A stretch of DNA of 64,000 nucleotides from CAVVYV01 sp963818205 (GTDB lineage: Bacteria; Actinomycetota; Thermoleophilia; Solirubrobacterales; 70-9), in NCBI GenBank assembly GCA_963818205.1, contig CAWFRG010000009.1:372001-436000 (forward strand). Direction: 5' to 3'. Below, piece by piece: positions 8,552 to 16,267 of the stretch (its first letter is position 1; each line of letters starts with the position of its first letter). A program made the translations under genes and the position numbers. The notes beneath the pieces are model-generated. The model was given only the letters and a program-made list of their open reading frames with translations, was not told where the DNA came from and did no database searches.

Positions 8552-9557
8552 TCACTGGGAGGCCGTAGGAGCCGTGGCGGTCAGCCCATTTCGGAGGAGC
8601 TCGGCGTCCTGGCGCAGCATCCCGAGGTAGTTGCCCGCCTCCCCGGGCGCCTCGACCAGCAGGTGTTCCTCGATCGCGACGCCGGTCTCGCCGGCGATCC
8701 GCTCAAGCACCTCGGGGTCGTCGGTTTCCTGGGCGAATATGGTCGGCACCCCTGAGGAGCGGACCGCGTCCTCGACCTCCTTGATCGTCTGGGCGCTCGC
8801 CTCCGCCTCGGGGCCGGACGCCGGAAACGGCGTCGCCAGGACCTCGAGGCCGTAGCGGTCGGCGAAATAGCCCATCGCGTCGTGGGAAGTGACGAGCTGA
8901 CGGCTATCGGGGGGAATCGAGCCGACCTGCCGCTCGATCTCGGCATCCAGCGCTGTCAGCTCGGCCGCGTAGGTCTCCGCGCGGCTGCGATAGCCGTTGG
9001 CGTGGTCGGGATCCGCCTCGGCGAGCGCGTCGGCGAGCGCCGGCAGCGCCGCCGCCACCCGGCTCGGGTCCATCCAGACGTGCGGGTCGAGGTTGCCGTG
9101 CGCGTGCTCCTCCTCACCCGGCGCGTGCTCCTCCTCCCCCGAAGCGTGCTCCTCAGTCGCGTGCTCGCCCTCGGCCTCGGAAGCGTGCTCGCCTGCCTCC
9201 TCGAAGGGAGAGCAGCTCGCCTACGTGATCGGCGACCGCAAACTTGGGGACGTCGATCTCGTCGATCGGGATCCCCGCCTCGAGGTCGGCGCCGTTGTAG
9301 ACCAGTAGCACGGAGTCCTCGATCGTCGCCCGGTCCTCGGCACTGAGCTGGAATTCGTGGGGGCTGGTCGCGTCCGGGATCACCTGCTCGACGCTCGCGT
9401 CCTCGCCCGCCACCTGCTCGGTGACGTCGGCCCAGATCCCGGTGGTGGCGGTGACGGTAGGTCCAGATTGTGCCCCTTGATCGTCGTCTGATCCGCAGCC
9501 GACCGCGGCGACGAAGAGAAGGGTGAGGAAAGCGAGGGTCGAGGCGAGTCTCATCAA
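8552..9557 (-). CDS. znuA: Zinc ABC transporter substrate-binding lipoprotein (ZnuA-like), frameshifted
   Basis: Captures Zn2+ outside the membrane for ZnuBC. The signal MMRLASTLAFLTLLFVAAVGC is a lipoprotein leader with cysteine at residue 21. Expected metal ligands are seen in ATSPHEFQ, NLDPHVWMDP and VTSHDAMGYFADRYG, plus FAQETDDPE late in the chain. Between the first two lies a His/Glu-rich loop with repeated EEH, GEH and EEEHA units, typical of zinc-specific ZnuA. One frameshift near 9205, just before this loop, splits the gene into two frames (9153-9557 and 8552-9073). Preceded by a Zur box at 9589-9603. Confidence 0.85.
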
Positions 9558-9588
9558 GGCCTTTCTGGAAGCGTGTCTGTGTCAAGAA

Positions 9589-9603
9589 TGAGAATCATTA
9601 TCA
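9589..9603. promoter_or_regulatory. Zur box upstream of znuA
   Basis: TGAGAATCATTATCA is an imperfect palindrome close to the actinobacterial Zur consensus TGAAAATNATTTTCA (my comparison from memory). It sits 32 bases before the znuA start and 29 bases before the divergent small gene at 9632, and a zur homologue lies 2 kb away. Confidence 0.75.
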
Positions 9604-9631
9604 ACGGCATCGTACGCCATAATTTCCGGCG

Positions 9632-9790
9632 ATGAGCTTCGTCCCCCTGCTCGCCCATGTCGGCCACTGGTACATCTGGCTTCTCTACGCGGTGCCGGTG
9701 CTGGTGGTGATCGCCGCCTCGCTCCGCGCCCTCGTCGACCAGCGCCGCGAGGATCGCGACCGGCAGGCTGAGCAGGGTCGCGGCTCCTAG
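9632..9790 (+). CDS. Small membrane protein divergent from znuA
   Basis: 52 residues: MSFVPLLAHVGHWYIWLLYA, continuing into VPVLVVIAASLRALVDQR and a charged tail. One, possibly two, membrane segments. It shares the Zur-box intergenic region with znuA and is convergent with znuB, so zinc control is possible. No family recognised; too short for certainty. Confidence 0.5.
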   Translation: MSFVPLLAHVGHWYIWLLYAVPVLVVIAASLRALVDQRREDRDRQAEQGRGS

Positions 9791-9802
9791 TCCGCGCCGG
9801 CC

Positions 9803-10645
9803 TTAGGCGCGCGCCCGCGGCAGGGCGAGGGCGACGACGAAGCTGCTGACCGCGACCAGCACGATCGCGGCGCCGGCCGCCAGGTCGAGGTTCCAGGAGA
9901 GCAGCAGCCCCAGCGGGGCGCTGGCCGCGGCGATCGCCGCCGACAGCGCCATCATCGTCGGCAGCCGTTTGGTCAGCAGCGACGCGGTCGCCGGCGGTGC
10001 GATCAGGAGCCCGAGCACGAGCAGCGCTCCCACCACCCGGAAGCCGATCACCACCGCGATCGTCACCAGCACCAGCATCGCCAGATGGAGGCGCTCGACC
10101 GGGAGGCCGAGAGCGGCGGCGCGCTGGGGGTCGAAGGAGAGCAGCAGGAAGGGCCGGTAGAGGACCGCCACCAGCGCCGCGACTCCGACGGCGAAGATGC
10201 AGCTGACCAGGACCTCGGTGTCGGTGACCCCGAGCACATCGCCGAAGAGGAAGGAGGTCAGGTCCACCGAGTAGCCCTGCACCCGGGAGACGATTGCCAC
10301 GCCGAGGGCGAGCATCAGCACGAAGACGACCGCCGCGGCGGTCTCCTCGCGCACCCGGCTGCGACGGAGGATCAGGCTGGTGGCGCCCGCAGTCACGAGG
10401 CCGGCCGCCAGCGCCCCCAGCCAGAGGGCGACGTCGTTGGGCTCGCTGCCGGCGGTGCCCGCGGTGAGCGCGAACGCGATCGCCACCCCGGGCAGCACCC
10501 CGTGGGCGAGGCTGTCCGCCATCAGCGCCATCCCGCGGAGGATCACGTAGGAGCCGACCACCCCGCAGATGACGCCGACGGCGGCGGCGGCGAGGGCACC
10601 GGTGCGTACGAACTCGGCCTGGAAGGGATCGACCAGCCAGTCCAT
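9803..10645 (-). CDS. znuB: Zinc/manganese ABC transporter permease (ZnuB-like)
   Basis: 280 residues, eight or so membrane helices, e.g. LAAAAVGVICGVVGSYVILR, VFVLMLALGVAIVSRV and VVGALLVLGLLIAPPATASL. The motif GMALMADSLAHGVLPGVAIA near the N-terminus and the LLIAPPATA block are diagnostic of ABC-3 family permeases. It directly follows znuC, with the znuC stop a few bases from the start, so translation is likely coupled. A GTG at 10651 would add two residues. Confidence 0.92.
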   Translation of the reverse strand: MDWLVDPFQAEFVRTGALAAAAVGVICGVVGSYVILRGMALMADSLAHGVLPGVAIAFALTAGTAGSEPNDVALWLGALAAGLVTAGATSLILRRSRVREETAAAVVFVLMLALGVAIVSRVQGYSVDLTSFLFGDVLGVTDTEVLVSCIFAVGVAALVAVLYRPFLLLSFDPQRAAALGLPVERLHLAMLVLVTIAVVIGFRVVGALLVLGLLIAPPATASLLTKRLPTMMALSAAIAAASAPLGLLLSWNLDLAAGAAIVLVAVSSFVVALALPRARA

Positions 10646-10651
10646 TACCAC

Positions 10652-11415
10652 CTAGCCCGGCCCCGTGGTGGTGATGTGCGGTGTCGACGAGCAGGGAGCC
10701 GACCCGGAGCACGTGCCCGGCGAAGGTCCGCGAGATCACCTCCTCGGTGAAGGTCTCGGCCGGAGGGCCGAACGCAACCACGCGCTGGTTCAGGCAGAGC
10801 ACCAGGTCAAAGTCGCGGCTGGCGCTCTCCAGGTCGTGGGTGGCGACCAGGACCGTCCGGCCGCGGTCGCGCCAGCGCTCGAAGAGTCGTTGCATCGCCG
10901 CGTGGGTCGGGGCATCCAGCCCCGCGAAGGGCTCGTCGAGCAGCAGGATCTCTGCGTCCTGAGCCGAGGCCTGGGCGAGGAGAGTCCGCTGGCGCTCCCC
11001 CCCGGAGAGATCCCCGAAGCGCCGCTCGGTGAGATGCTCGATCCCCAACTCGGCGAGGGCGCCGTCGACCAGCTCGCGGTCGTGGTCGCCGAAGCGTTTG
11101 AGCCAGCCGAGATCGCCGTAGCGACCCATCCGCACCACGTCTGTGACCGTTACGGGGAAGGAGGGCTCGAGCTCCAGCCGCTGAGGGACGAAAGCGACCC
11201 GGCGGCTGGAGAGGCTGATCGACCCGGTCTCAGCCCGGGCCAGGCCGATCGCCGCGCGGAACAGGGTGGTCTTGCCGGCACCGTTCGGCCCCAGCAACGC
11301 CACCGTGGCCCCGGGGGGGACCTCGAAGCTGACGTCGAGCAGCGCAGGCTCGCTTCCGTAGCGGACCGTGAGCCCCCGCGACTGCGACCGCAGGGGCTGC
11401 CGCCTCAGCCGCCAT
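10652..11415 (-). CDS. znuC: Zinc ABC transporter ATPase (ZnuC-like), two probable frameshifts
   Basis: Powers ZnuB. Walker A GPNGAGKTT, Q-loop VAFVPQR, signature LSGGERQR, Walker B ILLLDEPFAGLD and switch His VATHD are all present in order. The N-terminal strand LTVRYGSEPALLDVSFEV is in a different frame from the ATG at 11415; removing one G from the five-G run near 11370 joins them. At the other end, removing one G near 10662 gives a His-rich tail (HHHHGPG) and a TAG at 10654-10652. The body lies in one frame from about 11303 down. Four bases after the zur stop, so zur-znuC-znuB is an operon. Confidence 0.88.
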
Positions 11416-11418
11416 CGA

Positions 11419-11868
11419 TCACTTCGGGGAGCAGCGGGGGCAGTCGCCGTGGATGACGATGTCGTGGCCGCTCATCGAGTGGTGCAGCCGACCCGCGAGC
11501 CGCTCCAGGGTGCGCTCGAGCCGCTCGTCCTCGAACGCCGTTACCCGCCCGCAGGTATCGCAGACAGCGTGATGATGGTGCTCGCCCCCGGGCATGATCG
11601 GCTCATAGCGCGAGCCGCCGTCGCCGATCTCAACCCGTTGCACCAGGCCCATCTCGTGGAGCAGGTCGAGTGCGCGGTAGACGCTGGCGAGGCCGACGTC
11701 GGTCCCCTTCTCGCGGAGCTCGTCTGAGATCTCCTGGGCCGAGAGGCAGCAACTCTGGCCCGCGAGCAGCTCGACCACCGCCCTGCGCGCGCCGCCCGCG
11801 CGGTGTCCCGCGTCGCTGAGGGCTCGCTGTGCCTGCTCCGACCACCCGCTTGCCAACGCTTCGGCCAT
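11419..11868 (-). CDS. zur: Fur-family zinc uptake regulator (Zur)
   Basis: 149 residues. A winged-helix DNA-binding half (AQEISDELREKGTDVGLASV, YRALDLLHEMGLVQRVEIGD) is followed by a dimerisation half with HHHHAVCDTCG and CPRC, the two CxxC pairs of the structural zinc site, plus GHDIVIHGD. Its position as first gene of zur-znuC-znuB and the Zur box before znuA favour zinc rather than iron sensing. An imperfect palindrome (GAGACCGGTTCTC) at 11891-11903 lies 22 bases before the start and could be an autoregulatory operator, but it matches the znuA box only weakly. Confidence 0.9.
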   Translation of the reverse strand: MAEALASGWSEQAQRALSDAGHRAGGARRAVVELLAGQSCCLSAQEISDELREKGTDVGLASVYRALDLLHEMGLVQRVEIGDGGSRYEPIMPGGEHHHHAVCDTCGRVTAFEDERLERTLERLAGRLHHSMSGHDIVIHGDCPRCSPK

Positions 11869-11905
11869 CGCCCAACCTTAGCGGCTAGATGAGACCGGTT
11901 CTCGT

Positions 11906-12449
11906 TTAGTAGCCCGGGTAGTAACGGGCCGCATAGCCGGCGGGGCTCCGCAGAGTGACTCGCCAGCGCGGACCGCTTCCCTGGTTTAGCGACTCGCCGA
12001 CCGCGGAGGTGTCGAACCGCAGCCCCGCGATCACCATGAAGGTGTGGGCCCTGTTCGCGTAGACGGTGATCCAGGCTCCAAGCCCGGGAGCCCCCCAGCT
12101 CCTTGCCAGCGAGCCGGAGACGAGCGGCCTGCTGAGCAGGCTGGCCGCGTGCAGGACGTAGCTGACCGCGCCGGAGCAGTCGTAGCCCCTCGACTTCCAG
12201 CGCCGGTGGCCGCCACCCCAGATGTAGGGCCGCTTGCGGATGCGGTTGGCGGCGCGGATCGCGTTTTGGACCGCGAACGGTGCGTCGGGAGGCGCCAAGG
12301 CGCTTCCATCGGGCAGCCGGACGGCGGTGGAGGTCGGTAGCGGAGTTGACCCGGGGACGTAGCCCGGCGGCTGCTCGCTGTACTGAGCCGACGCGCCCGC
12401 GGTGCAGGTCAGGGTGAGAACCGCAAGCAGCAGGGCACCCGAACGCCAT
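11906..12449 (-). CDS. Secreted NlpC/P60-like peptidoglycan hydrolase, probable frameshift in the signal peptide
   Basis: The catalytic Cys is in YDCSGAVSYVLH and the likely His in RAHTFMVIAG, with RKRPYIWGGGHRRWKSRG before them, a standard NlpC/P60 layout. The body frame runs unbroken upstream and encodes GALLLAVLTLTCTAGASAQ, a signal peptide with an ASA cleavage site, but offers no start codon there. An ATG at 12449 lies one frame off; deleting one G from the GGG just after it yields MAFGALLLAVLTL and a complete leader. TTG at 12298 is the first in-frame start without that correction. No terminator or riboswitch was seen upstream. Confidence 0.75.
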
Positions 12450-12552
12450 GCGCGGGCGCGGGATCCCTCCCGAGCGGAGGCTGTCTTCGTCCTGGCTGCG
12501 ACCCCCTAACCCTCGTCAGTACAGCCAGCGGATTTGAATGAAATCTTGCAGA

Positions 12553-13854
12553 TCAGGCAGGGGCGACTTCGCGCTCGCCGAGGATCTCGCCGAGGCGGCG
12601 CTCGAGGGCGACCGAAACCGCCGCCCTCACCGGGCCCTCGCCGAGCCGCTCGACCAGCGCCTCGAGGAATCCCTCGATCACCAGCCGCTTCGCGTCGGCC
12701 TCGGGAAGGCCGTGCGCGCGCAGGTAATGGAGCTGCTCGGCGTCGATCTGGGCGATCGCGGCGGCGTGGGTGCAGCGGACGTCGTCGGCCTCGATCTCGA
12801 GGCCCGGGATCGCGTCGGCGTGGGCCGACTCCGAGAGCAGCAGGTTGCGGTTCTCCTGGAAGGCGTCCGTCTGCTGGGCCCCCGGGTCGACCCGGATCAT
12901 TCCCCGCCAGACCGCAGTCGCCTCGCCGTCGAGGACCCCGCGGAAGGCGAGGTCGGAGGTCGTGCTGGGGGCGGCGTGCTCCTGGGTGGTGTCGAAGTCG
13001 AGGTGCTGGCTGCCGTCGCCGGCATAGGCGCCGGTCACCCGGGCGGTGGAGCCGGGGCCGGCGAGGCGGGTCTCCATCCGGACCTTGCCCCGGCCCGATC
13101 CGAAGCCGAGGGCGACCCAGTCGAGGGTCGCGTCGCGCTCGACCTCGGCGCGCTGGGTCGCGAACACCCAGCCGCGCTCGCTGAGGCCCTGGGCGGTGAC
13201 GTAGCGGAGGTTGGCGCCGGCGCCGAGCCAGACCTCGGTCACCGTGTTGAAGAGGCCGTCGCCGCCGTCCTCGGTGGCGAGCCACTGCTCCCAGACCTCG
13301 GCCTCGGCTCCCTCCTCGAGGACGATCAGGGTGCGGAAGCCGAGGGCGCTTCCGGCGGTGTCCTGGACCGCGGCCACCTGCGCCGGCAGCTCCAGGCGCT
13401 TGCCCGCGGGCACGTAGATGAAGGCGCCGCCTCGCCAGGCGGCGTCGTTGCGCGCGACGAAGGGGTCGTCCTTTGCGGCCAGGGAGCCGAGCCGCTCCTC
13501 GACCAGCCGCGGATACCGCTCGATCGCGGCATCGAGGCTGGCGACCACCGGCTCGGTCGGCTTCTCACCCTGGCCCGAGTCGAGTTGGCCGTCGAGCGAG
13601 ATGCCATCGACCTGCACAACCCGCGGCGCCTCCTCGGGCGAGTTGAGCACCGCGTCAGCGCGAGAGCGCGCCTCGGGGTCGCCCTCGAGCGCCGGCTCGA
13701 ACACGGTCCCCTCCAACCCGGAGAGGTCGGTGAACTCCCAGCCCTTCGCTTTGGTGGTCGGCAGCCCGAGCTGCTCGGCCAGCGCGGCGCCGGCCCGGCG
13801 CCGCTCGATCAACCAGTCTGGCCCAGCCGCCGCGCCCGCTTGGGCGTCAGCCAA
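12553..13854 (-). CDS. sufD: Fe-S cluster scaffold component SufD
   Basis: Partner of SufB in the SufBC2D cluster-assembly complex. 433 residues; N-terminal KGWEFTDLSGLEGTVFEP, a beta-helix core, and the C-terminal DDVRCTHAAAIAQIDAEQLH, YLRAHGLPEADAKRLVIEGF typical of SufD. Its start overlaps the sufB stop by 8 bases, implying translational coupling. Last gene of the Rieske-sufB-sufD unit. The 12450-12552 gap downstream holds only the promoter region of the NlpC gene. Confidence 0.95.
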   Translation of the reverse strand: MADAQAGAAAGPDWLIERRRAGAALAEQLGLPTTKAKGWEFTDLSGLEGTVFEPALEGDPEARSRADAVLNSPEEAPRVVQVDGISLDGQLDSGQGEKPTEPVVASLDAAIERYPRLVEERLGSLAAKDDPFVARNDAAWRGGAFIYVPAGKRLELPAQVAAVQDTAGSALGFRTLIVLEEGAEAEVWEQWLATEDGGDGLFNTVTEVWLGAGANLRYVTAQGLSERGWVFATQRAEVERDATLDWVALGFGSGRGKVRMETRLAGPGSTARVTGAYAGDGSQHLDFDTTQEHAAPSTTSDLAFRGVLDGEATAVWRGMIRVDPGAQQTDAFQENRNLLLSESAHADAIPGLEIEADDVRCTHAAAIAQIDAEQLHYLRAHGLPEADAKRLVIEGFLEALVERLGEGPVRAAVSVALERRLGEILGEREVAPA

Positions 13855-15295
13855 TCGAGCCCTCCATCTGCAGCTCGATCAGGCGGTTCATCTCGACCGC
13901 GTACTCCATCGGAAGCTCCTTGGTGATCGGCTCGATGAAGCCGTTGACGATCATCTTCGAGGCCTCCTCCTCGTCGAGCCCGCGCGACTGCAGGTAGAAG
14001 ATCTGCTCCTCGCCGATCTTCGAGACCGTCGCCTCGTGGCCGACGTCGACGTTGTCCTCGCCGATCCGGATCGTCGGGTAGGTGTCCGAGCGCGACTCCT
14101 CGTCGAGCAGGAGCGCGTCGCAGACGACCTTCGACTTCGACTCGGTGGCGCCCTTGGCGACCTCGAGCAGGCCGCGGTAGGTGGCCCGTCCGGCGTCCTT
14201 GGAGATCGACTTGGAGAAGATCGAGGAGGTCGTCTTCGGGGCGACGTGGAAGATCTTGCCGCCGGCGTCCTGATGCTGGCCCTGGCCGGCGAAGGCGATC
14301 GAGAGGACCTCGCCGTGGGCTCGCTCGCCGAGCAGGTAGATCGACGGGTACTTCATCGTCAGCTTCGAGCCCAGGTTGCAGTCGACCCATTCCATCGTCG
14401 CGTCCTCGTGGGCGACCGCCCGCTTGGTGACCAGGTTGTAGACGTTCTGGGACCAGTTCTGGACGGTCGTGTAGCGGATCCTGGCGCTCGGCTTGGCGAT
14501 GATCTCGACCACCGCCGAGTGCAGCGAGTCGGTCGAGTAGACCGGTGCCGTGCAGCCCTCGATGTAGTGCACGTCCGAGCCCTCCTCGGCAATGATCAGG
14601 GTGCGCTCGAACTGGCCCATGTTCTCGGTGTTGATCCGGAAGTAGGCCTGGAGGGGCATCGCGACCTTGACGCCGGCGGGGACGTAGACGAAGGAGCCGC
14701 CCGACCAGACCGCCGAGTTGAGGGCGGCCAGCTTGTTGTCGTTGGGCGGGATCACGGTCGCCCAGTACTCGCGCACCAGGTCCTCGTGCTCGCGCAGCGC
14801 GGTGTCCATGTCGGTGAAGATCACGCCCTGCTCCTCGAGCTTCTCGTTCACCTGGTGGTAGACGACCTCGGACTCGTACTGGGCGCCAACCCCCGAGAGG
14901 AACTTGCGCTCCGCCTCGGGGATCCCGAGGCGGTCGAAGGTGTTCTTGATGTCCTCGGGGACCTCCGACCAGTCGCGGCTGTTCTTCTCGGAGGCGCGGA
15001 CGAAGTAGTGGATGTCGTCCCAGTCGATCTGGGCGAGGTTGCCGCCCCAGGTCGGGGTGGGGCGCTGGATGAAGTGCTCGAGCGCCTTGAGGCGGAAGTC
15101 ACGCATCCACTGGGGCTCCTGCTTGTACTCGGAGATCGACTCGACGACTTCGCGGGAGAGGCCCTTGGGGGCCTTGTAGGCATAGCCCTCCTCGGAATCG
15201 TGGAACCCGAACTTCTCCTTGTAGTCGGCGTTGATCCCAGCGAGGTCGCGCTCCTCGGCGGGGCGCTCGCGGGCGGCGGTCTCGGGAGTGGCCAT
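13847..15295 (-). CDS. sufB: Fe-S cluster assembly protein SufB
   Basis: 482 residues from ATG 15295; scaffold on which [Fe-S] clusters form with SufC and SufD. Recognisable blocks are WGGNLAQIDWDDIHYFVRAS, YIEGCTAPVYSTDSLHSAVV, NWSQNVYNLVTKRAVA, and the end EPITKELPMEYAVEMNRLIE. The conserved cysteine in HYIEGCTAP and VVCDALLLDE are present. The start follows the Rieske gene by 2 bp. An upstream in-frame extension to 15424 overlaps the Rieske gene and is rejected. Confidence 0.97.
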   Translation of the reverse strand: MATPETAARERPAEERDLAGINADYKEKFGFHDSEEGYAYKAPKGLSREVVESISEYKQEPQWMRDFRLKALEHFIQRPTPTWGGNLAQIDWDDIHYFVRASEKNSRDWSEVPEDIKNTFDRLGIPEAERKFLSGVGAQYESEVVYHQVNEKLEEQGVIFTDMDTALREHEDLVREYWATVIPPNDNKLAALNSAVWSGGSFVYVPAGVKVAMPLQAYFRINTENMGQFERTLIIAEEGSDVHYIEGCTAPVYSTDSLHSAVVEIIAKPSARIRYTTVQNWSQNVYNLVTKRAVAHEDATMEWVDCNLGSKLTMKYPSIYLLGERAHGEVLSIAFAGQGQHQDAGGKIFHVAPKTTSSIFSKSISKDAGRATYRGLLEVAKGATESKSKVVCDALLLDEESRSDTYPTIRIGEDNVDVGHEATVSKIGEEQIFYLQSRGLDEEEASKMIVNGFIEPITKELPMEYAVEMNRLIELQMEGSIG

Positions 15296-15297
15296 GT

Positions 15298-15630
15298 CTA
15301 GGGAACCTCCAGCTTGATGGTGTCGTCCTCGATCGTCACCGGGTAGGTCTGGACCGGTTGGTAGGCGGGAAGGGTCTTCGGTCGGCCGGACGTGAGGTCG
15401 AACAGGGACCCGTGGCGGGGGCACTCCACGGTACAGGTGGCAGCGTCGAATGGACCCTCGGCGAGCGGCCCATCGTCGTGCGAGCAGCGATCCTCGATCG
15501 CGTAGAGGGTGCCGTCGCAGTTGAAGACGCCGATCTTGGCGCCGTCGATCGTCTCGACCAGCGTCATCCGCCCGCTCGGGAGCTCGCCCGCGGGGCAGAC
15601 ATCGATCTGTTCAGTAGTGCTTTCCGTCAC
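15298..15630 (-). CDS. Rieske-type ferredoxin
   Basis: 110 residues from GTG 15630 (AGGA just upstream). The [2Fe-2S] ligands are in CSHDDGPLAEG and VECPRHGSLFD (CxH...CxxH). Small Rieske proteins encoded with sufBD in actinobacteria probably serve as electron donor or cluster acceptor during assembly; this is inference from context. It is the first gene of the Rieske-sufB-sufD unit, so a promoter should lie in the repeat-rich gap 15631-15801. Confidence 0.9.
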   Translation of the reverse strand: MTESTTEQIDVCPAGELPSGRMTLVETIDGAKIGVFNCDGTLYAIEDRCSHDDGPLAEGPFDAATCTVECPRHGSLFDLTSGRPKTLPAYQPVQTYPVTIEDDTIKLEVP

Positions 15631-15656
15631 GTTAATCCTACTTGGAGGGTCGGATT

Positions 15657-15801
15657 TTAGCGGGTGCAAGGGTCGCCCTCTTCGGGAGTGAAGGGCGAAG
15701 CCCGAAACGACTTATGTTGGGCGACCCGCAGCGCTCGCGACTGATGGCGAAGCCGTCAACCAGGCCGCCAGCGCTTGCGCCTGATGGCGAAGCCGTGAAC
15801 G
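15657..15801. repeat. Intergenic region with two copies of a GATGGCGAAGCCGT repeat
   Basis: CTGATGGCGAAGCCGT occurs around 15741-15756 and again around 15781-15796, each preceded by a GCGCT-CGCG/TGCG stretch. Related copies sit at about 58054-58070 and, reverse-oriented relative to the gene there, at 33540-33556. A separate hairpin-prone stretch (CCCTCTTCGGGAGTGAAGGG) lies at about 15675-15694. No gene is seen here. Confidence 0.6.
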
Positions 15802-16242
15802 CTAACCGGCCCGCGTCTCGTCCCCGAGCCCCGCCGCCTCCATCGCCCCTTCACGGCCGTGGAACTCCTGCACGCGGACGCACCGGTTGTCCTCGTCGAA
15901 GGTGAAGACCTGGGCGATCTTGTCGTCGACCGAGAGACCGGTCTGCTCGTTTCGGGCCCGCCGCCTGGCGATCACCACCACCCGGTCACCGCCATCCATC
16001 ACCTCCTCGACCGCGAAGTGGAGCTTGCCGACCGCGTTCCGCCATCGGCTCCAGAATTCCTGGACGCCCGGGTAGCCGCGGTACGTGCCCGGGTAGGGGT
16101 CGGTGTCGGGGGTGATCCACTCGACCTCCGGCGACATGTGCTCGAGCACCCACTGCGGGTCCTCCGCGTTCCAGGCGGCGAAGCCCTGCCTGACCAGTTC
16201 GACGCGGGCCGATGACACCGCCCTCAGTATTTCATCGGGCAT
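15802..16242 (-). CDS. SnoaL-like (NTF2-fold) protein
   Basis: 146 residues: VELVRQGFAAWNAEDPQWVL, EHMSPEVEWITPD, YRGYPGVQEFWSRWRNAVG, IAQVFTFDEDNRCVRVQEFH. This is the SnoaL/NTF2-like cone fold that binds small hydrophobic molecules. It is a clear paralogue of the protein at 18660-19148 (both have GTYRGY.GV..FWS.WR.AVG and VFTF). The two flank the GMC oxidoreductase gene, so a role in the same reaction is likely. Catalytic residues cannot be assigned. Confidence 0.85.
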   Translation of the reverse strand: MPDEILRAVSSARVELVRQGFAAWNAEDPQWVLEHMSPEVEWITPDTDPYPGTYRGYPGVQEFWSRWRNAVGKLHFAVEEVMDGGDRVVVIARRRARNEQTGLSVDDKIAQVFTFDEDNRCVRVQEFHGREGAMEAAGLGDETRAG

Positions 16243-16267
16243 CCCCCAGTTGGAGGACGGTGCTGGT

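Noticed and set aside
9582..11303. 573-residue minus-strand frame read as one fused protein
   Set aside because: Its first part is ZnuC, but after the HHHH segment it is a wrong-frame reading of znuB. Two G-run indels explain the apparent fusion.
11891..11903. A second Zur box upstream of zur
   Set aside because: The palindrome shares only TGAGA with the znuA box; too weak to list as a site.
13418..15301. 627-residue plus-strand frame opposite sufB and sufD
   Set aside because: Antisense shadow of two clear SUF genes, Leu/Val/Asp repeats typical of such frames.
15657..15801. A CRISPR array from two spaced repeats
   Set aside because: Only two copies of a 16-base motif with no further units and no cas genes; better read as dispersed repeats.
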